A stretch of 64,000 nt of DNA from Imperialibacter sp. EC-SDR9 (GTDB lineage: Bacteria; Bacteroidota; Bacteroidia; Cytophagales; Cyclobacteriaceae), in contig NZ_LR701586.1 in assembly GCF_902498805.1 (NCBI RefSeq), forward strand, positions 62,001-126,000, written 5' to 3'. The first letter of the stretch is position 1. Each line of letters opens with the position of its first letter. Positions 61,824 to 64,000 of this stretch are shown here, in pieces. The notes beneath the pieces are model-generated. The model did not search any database. It saw only the letters and a program-made list of their open reading frames with translations, and was not told the DNA's origin. A program made the position numbers and the translations under genes.

Positions 61824-61944
61824 ACGGTTTTTTAGTGACTGCCATTCATGATGGCGATTCTATTGATGCCATATTCGCCGGTTGTGAGCATACCTGTGAA
61901 GCACCTCCCCGCCATCCTCTACTGCTAACCTACTAGACGCCGTC

Positions 61945-61987
61945 ATGCCTGCGCATGCCCCTGGCTCGAACAGGGGCAGGCAGGCAT
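61945..61987. repeat. REP-like long palindrome
   Basis: ATGCCTGC and TGCCCCTG (61945-61963) pair with CAGGGGCA and GCAGGCAT (61971-61987) across a 7-nt loop, with a 3-nt/1-nt internal mismatch, giving a 16-bp stem. No T-run follows. The form recalls repetitive extragenic palindromes. Confidence 0.65.
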
Positions 61988-62015
61988 CTCTCAACAGCAA
62001 ACTGGAGCCTGAAAA

Positions 62016-62050
62016 CAAAAAATCCCAGCCCCATTCAGGAGCCAGGATTT
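62016..62050 (-). terminator. Minus-strand intrinsic terminator next to the array
   Basis: On the minus strand AAATCCTGGCTCC, a short loop and GGGGCTGGGATTT form a 13-bp stem (some G-T pairs) followed by six T residues in all. It would stop a transcript that crosses the CRISPR array toward cas2, 104 nt past the last repeat in that direction. Confidence 0.75.
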
Positions 62051-62153
62051 GGAAAGTATCGGTAAACTGCCAGTCTACAGCACAAGTTGATCAGTTTTTT
62101 GATCCTGCATATCGGTGTAACACACTGAATACCAATCATTAACGGTAGGGTAT

Positions 62154-63396
62154 ACTGTTTCCGATACGTCAAAGATCATTGATTGAAAGCAAATCACAAC
62201 CGATCTTCCCATGAAGCATGAGTGATGCGAACTGTTTCCGATACGTCAAAGATCATTGATTGAAAGCAAATCACAACTAGCATCTATATCAATCTTAATG
62301 AAGAAAGACTGTTTCCGATACGTCAAAGATCATTGATTGAAAGCAAATCACAACTACATCGCTCAATCAACCAACCATGGAAAGACTGTTTCCGATACGT
62401 CAAAGATCATTGATTGAAAGCAAATCACAACTGAGCGAGTCGCTCACAGGCACATGGGTGGACTGTTTCCGATACGTCAAAGATCATTGATTGAAAGCAA
62501 ATCACAACCGAGATTGGAGAATACATTTCCATCAAAAGACTGTTTCCGATACGTCAAAGATCATTGATTGAAAGCAAATCACAACTGTTTTTTAAACGAT
62601 TCCAATGAGGCACCTACTGTTTCCGATACGTCAAAGATCATTGATTGAAAGCAAATCACAACCAGAAGATGATTCCGAACAATCAGAGGAAGACTGTTTC
62701 CGATACGTCAAAGATCATTGATTGAAAGCAAATCACAACCCGCACAGATGCGGGTTTGCATTTTATCGCACTGTTTCCGATACGTCAAAGATCATTGATT
62801 GAAAGCAAATCACAACTTGGCCAGAGAGAGGTTCCCCTCTGGCCTCACTGTTTCCGATACGTCAAAGATCATTGATTGAAAGCAAATCACAACGTGGACA
62901 GCAACAACAAGCTGTACTTCGACACTGTTTCCGATACGTCAAAGATCATTGATTGAAAGCAAATCACAACCCAGGCTATTATTAACCGGTCGGTTTGTAA
63001 ACTGTTTCCGATACGTCAAAGATCATTGATTGAAAGCAAATCACAACCAATGCTGCCGCTAAAGGCGGCCGCCGGTGACTGTTTCCGATACGTCAAAGAT
63101 CATTGATTGAAAGCAAATCACAACGAAGTCTCACCCACAGTCTTACAACCTATTACTGTTTCCGATACGTCAAAGATCAAAGGCTGCCCGCCCGGGATTG
63201 AAAGCAAATCACAACTGTCTTTGTTTTCGAAGAAAAACGGGTAGGACTGTTTCCGATACGTCAAAGATCAAAGGCTGCCCGCCCGGGATGAAAGCAAATC
63301 ACAACACTGTAGGTGATGAGTGGGAATTCTACACTACTGTTTCCGATACGTCAAAGATCAATAGGCTGCCCACCAGGGATGAAAGCAAATCACAAC
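62154..63396 (-). CRISPR. CRISPR array, 16 repeats and 15 spacers (type II-C)
   Basis: Thirteen identical 47-bp repeats (62154-63124) and three enlarged ones (63155-63215, 63246-63305, 63336-63396) alternate with spacers of exactly 30 bp. Read on the minus strand the repeat begins GTTGTGATTTGCTTTCAATC and ends GGAAACAGT, the style of Bacteroidota type II-C repeats. The 5' part pairs with the tracrRNA found at 55004-55085, so mature crRNAs must come from the minus strand. A terminator at 62016-62050 fits this direction. The box GATCTTTG inside each repeat, 19 nt after TTG, resembles a promoter and may give each spacer its own transcript. No spacer obviously matches this window. Confidence 0.97.
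63155..63396 (-). repeat. Three enlarged CRISPR repeats with a GC-rich insertion
   Basis: In the three right-hand repeats the AA at minus-strand repeat positions 21-22 is replaced by 16 bases (CCGGGCGGGCAGCCTT in the first), a net gain of 14. The second and third also lack one base before the insert, and the third has several substitutions within it. Repeat lengths are 61, 60 and 61 against 47. The first 17 bases, which pair with the tracrRNA, and the other end are unchanged, and spacers between them remain 30 bp. Confidence 0.93.
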
Positions 63397-63440
63397 TGGT
63401 TGTAGGGAAGGCTAAAGTCATGTTTAATTACAAATACGGG

Positions 63441-63448
63441 TAGTTTTG
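63441..63448 (+). promoter_or_regulatory. -7 box (TAGTTTTG) of the DUF1593 gene
   Basis: A perfect TAnnTTTG element lies 55 nt before the ATG at 63504, in the short gap after the CRISPR array. Confidence 0.5.
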
Positions 63449-63503
63449 CTTTGAAACCGGGATTAAATTTAGGTCTTTGTCTATTGATTAAACTACGCTC
63501 ACC

Positions 63504-64000
63504 ATGAAGAATTTTCTTGTCCCCTTTTTTTTGATGCTAAGCACCAGCCTAGTGTTCAGTCAGCCAGTGCAAAAACATCGGGTAGTTATCCTGTCCGATA
63601 TTGAGGCAGAACCCGACGATATCGAATCTTTCGCTCGCCTGGTGTTGTACTCGAATGTGATAGACATCAAGGGAATGGTAGCCACCACCTCCATTTGGAA
63701 GAAAACGAGCGTAGCCCCGGAGTCAATTCGGAAAGTGATCAGGGCCTACGGCAAGGTTCAGCCTAACCTTTTGAAGCACGAAGCTGGGTTTCCGGAAGCC
63801 GAAGATTTGCTGGCGACAGTAAAGCAAGGGCCGCCGGTATATGGCATGTTGGGAGTGGGCGATGGAAAGGACTCAGAAGGGTCGGATTGGATTATCAAAG
63901 TGCTTGAAGAAAAGGACGACCGCCCTTTGTGGGTAACAGCCTGGGGAGGCGTGAACACGCTGGCCCAGGCCCTGCACAAGATTCAGAAAACCAAGTCGCC
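63504..64000 (+). CDS. DUF1593 (nucleoside hydrolase-like) exported protein, 5' part only
   Basis: The visible 165 residues begin with a signal peptide (MKNFLVPFFLMLSTSLVFS) and continue HRVVILSDIEAEPDDIESF, whose acidic cluster resembles the calcium-binding aspartates of nucleoside hydrolases. This, with PPVYGMLGVGDGKDSEGSDW and PLWVTAWGGVNTLAQAL, fits the DUF1593/Sde182 N-terminal domain, found in predicted periplasmic or secreted carbohydrate-active proteins. The gene runs off the window. It is on the opposite side of the array from the cas genes and probably unrelated to them. Confidence 0.88.
   Translation, partial: MKNFLVPFFLMLSTSLVFSQPVQKHRVVILSDIEAEPDDIESFARLVLYSNVIDIKGMVATTSIWKKTSVAPESIRKVIRAYGKVQPNLLKHEAGFPEAEDLLATVKQGPPVYGMLGVGDGKDSEGSDWIIKVLEEKDDRPLWVTAWGGVNTLAQALHKIQKTKS

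Larger units (their letters stand above)
61824..62153. other. Region between cas2 and the CRISPR array
   Basis: No convincing gene occurs here. It contains the long palindrome at 61945-61987 and the minus-strand terminator at 62016-62050. The last 100 nt before the first repeat are moderately AT-rich and could act as a leader if the array grows from this side. Confidence 0.6.

Noticed and set aside
61945-62142. A 65-codon frame between cas2 and the array.
   Set aside because: It spans a palindrome and a terminator and resembles no protein; treated as non-coding.
62432-62461. Spacer 4 as a self-targeting spacer against the cas1/cas2 junction.
   Set aside because: Only 9 nt (GAGTCGCTC) match, and both sites are palindromic; too short for targeting.
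63198-63443. An 81-codon open frame running through the enlarged CRISPR repeats.
   Set aside because: It is built from repeats and spacers, repeats the same peptide (MKANHN) by repetition of the DNA, and has no coding character.

Overview
The window comes from a member of the Bacteroidota, most likely a marine Cytophagales bacterium; this is inference from content, not a database match. The pointers are cell-surface proteins with type IX secretion (T9SS) sorting tails and CHU_C-type gliding tails, DUF4494, DUF6702 and HU-HIG proteins, a permease with a prefix domain next to a PadR regulator, and many start regions preceded by the Bacteroidota -7 box TAnnTTTG. Neighbouring genes are of roughly even GC (about 50%), except in the CRISPR-Cas locus.

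Layout. 0-5 kb: end of an OmpR-type regulator with its kinase, then a padR/permease unit. 5-13 kb: small heat-shock protein, DUF6702, an exported M20 amidohydrolase, a lipoprotein, a 914-residue membrane-anchored protein, a THUMP methyltransferase, DUF4494 and an orphan HicB-like protein. 13-17 kb: sdhC-sdhA-sdhB with a clear promoter. 17-24.6 kb: three related secreted proteins sharing an N-terminal module but with two kinds of T9SS tail, with a DCC oxidoreductase between them. 24.6-33.7 kb: housekeeping genes (fabD, typA, metG, pdhB), an Hpt-like protein, small enzymes, and a GxxExxY gene bracketed by inverted short repeats.

33.8-45.8 kb is a signalling island on one strand: an AraC-type response regulator, a 1227-residue multi-PAS kinase, a REC-DHp-REC protein, a 1335-residue CheB-CheR-PAS-kinase fusion, a single-domain receiver, a lipoprotein and another kinase. 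It probably forms a branched phosphorelay. A minimal IS200-like element follows at 46 kb, then a co-directional run of small enzymes behind an AraC regulator, a T9SS protein and a GrpB-family protein.

53.2-64 kb is the most interesting part. A gene-free stretch holds an 11-unit, exactly 22-bp periodic array of partly palindromic AAGCTT-centred units, followed by an HU-HIG gene. Then comes a complete type II-C CRISPR-Cas locus: a divergent tracrRNA (found here through its 16-nt anti-repeat and terminator), an exceptionally long cas9 (1816 codons), cas1, cas2 and an array of 16 repeats and 15 spacers. cas9 is AT-rich and cas1 GC-rich, with the change at the 2-nt gene junction. The last three repeats carry a 13-14-nt net insertion in a stepwise pattern, and a perfect 12-bp hairpin sits on the cas1 stop and cas2 start. 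The window ends inside a DUF1593 (nucleoside hydrolase-like) gene.
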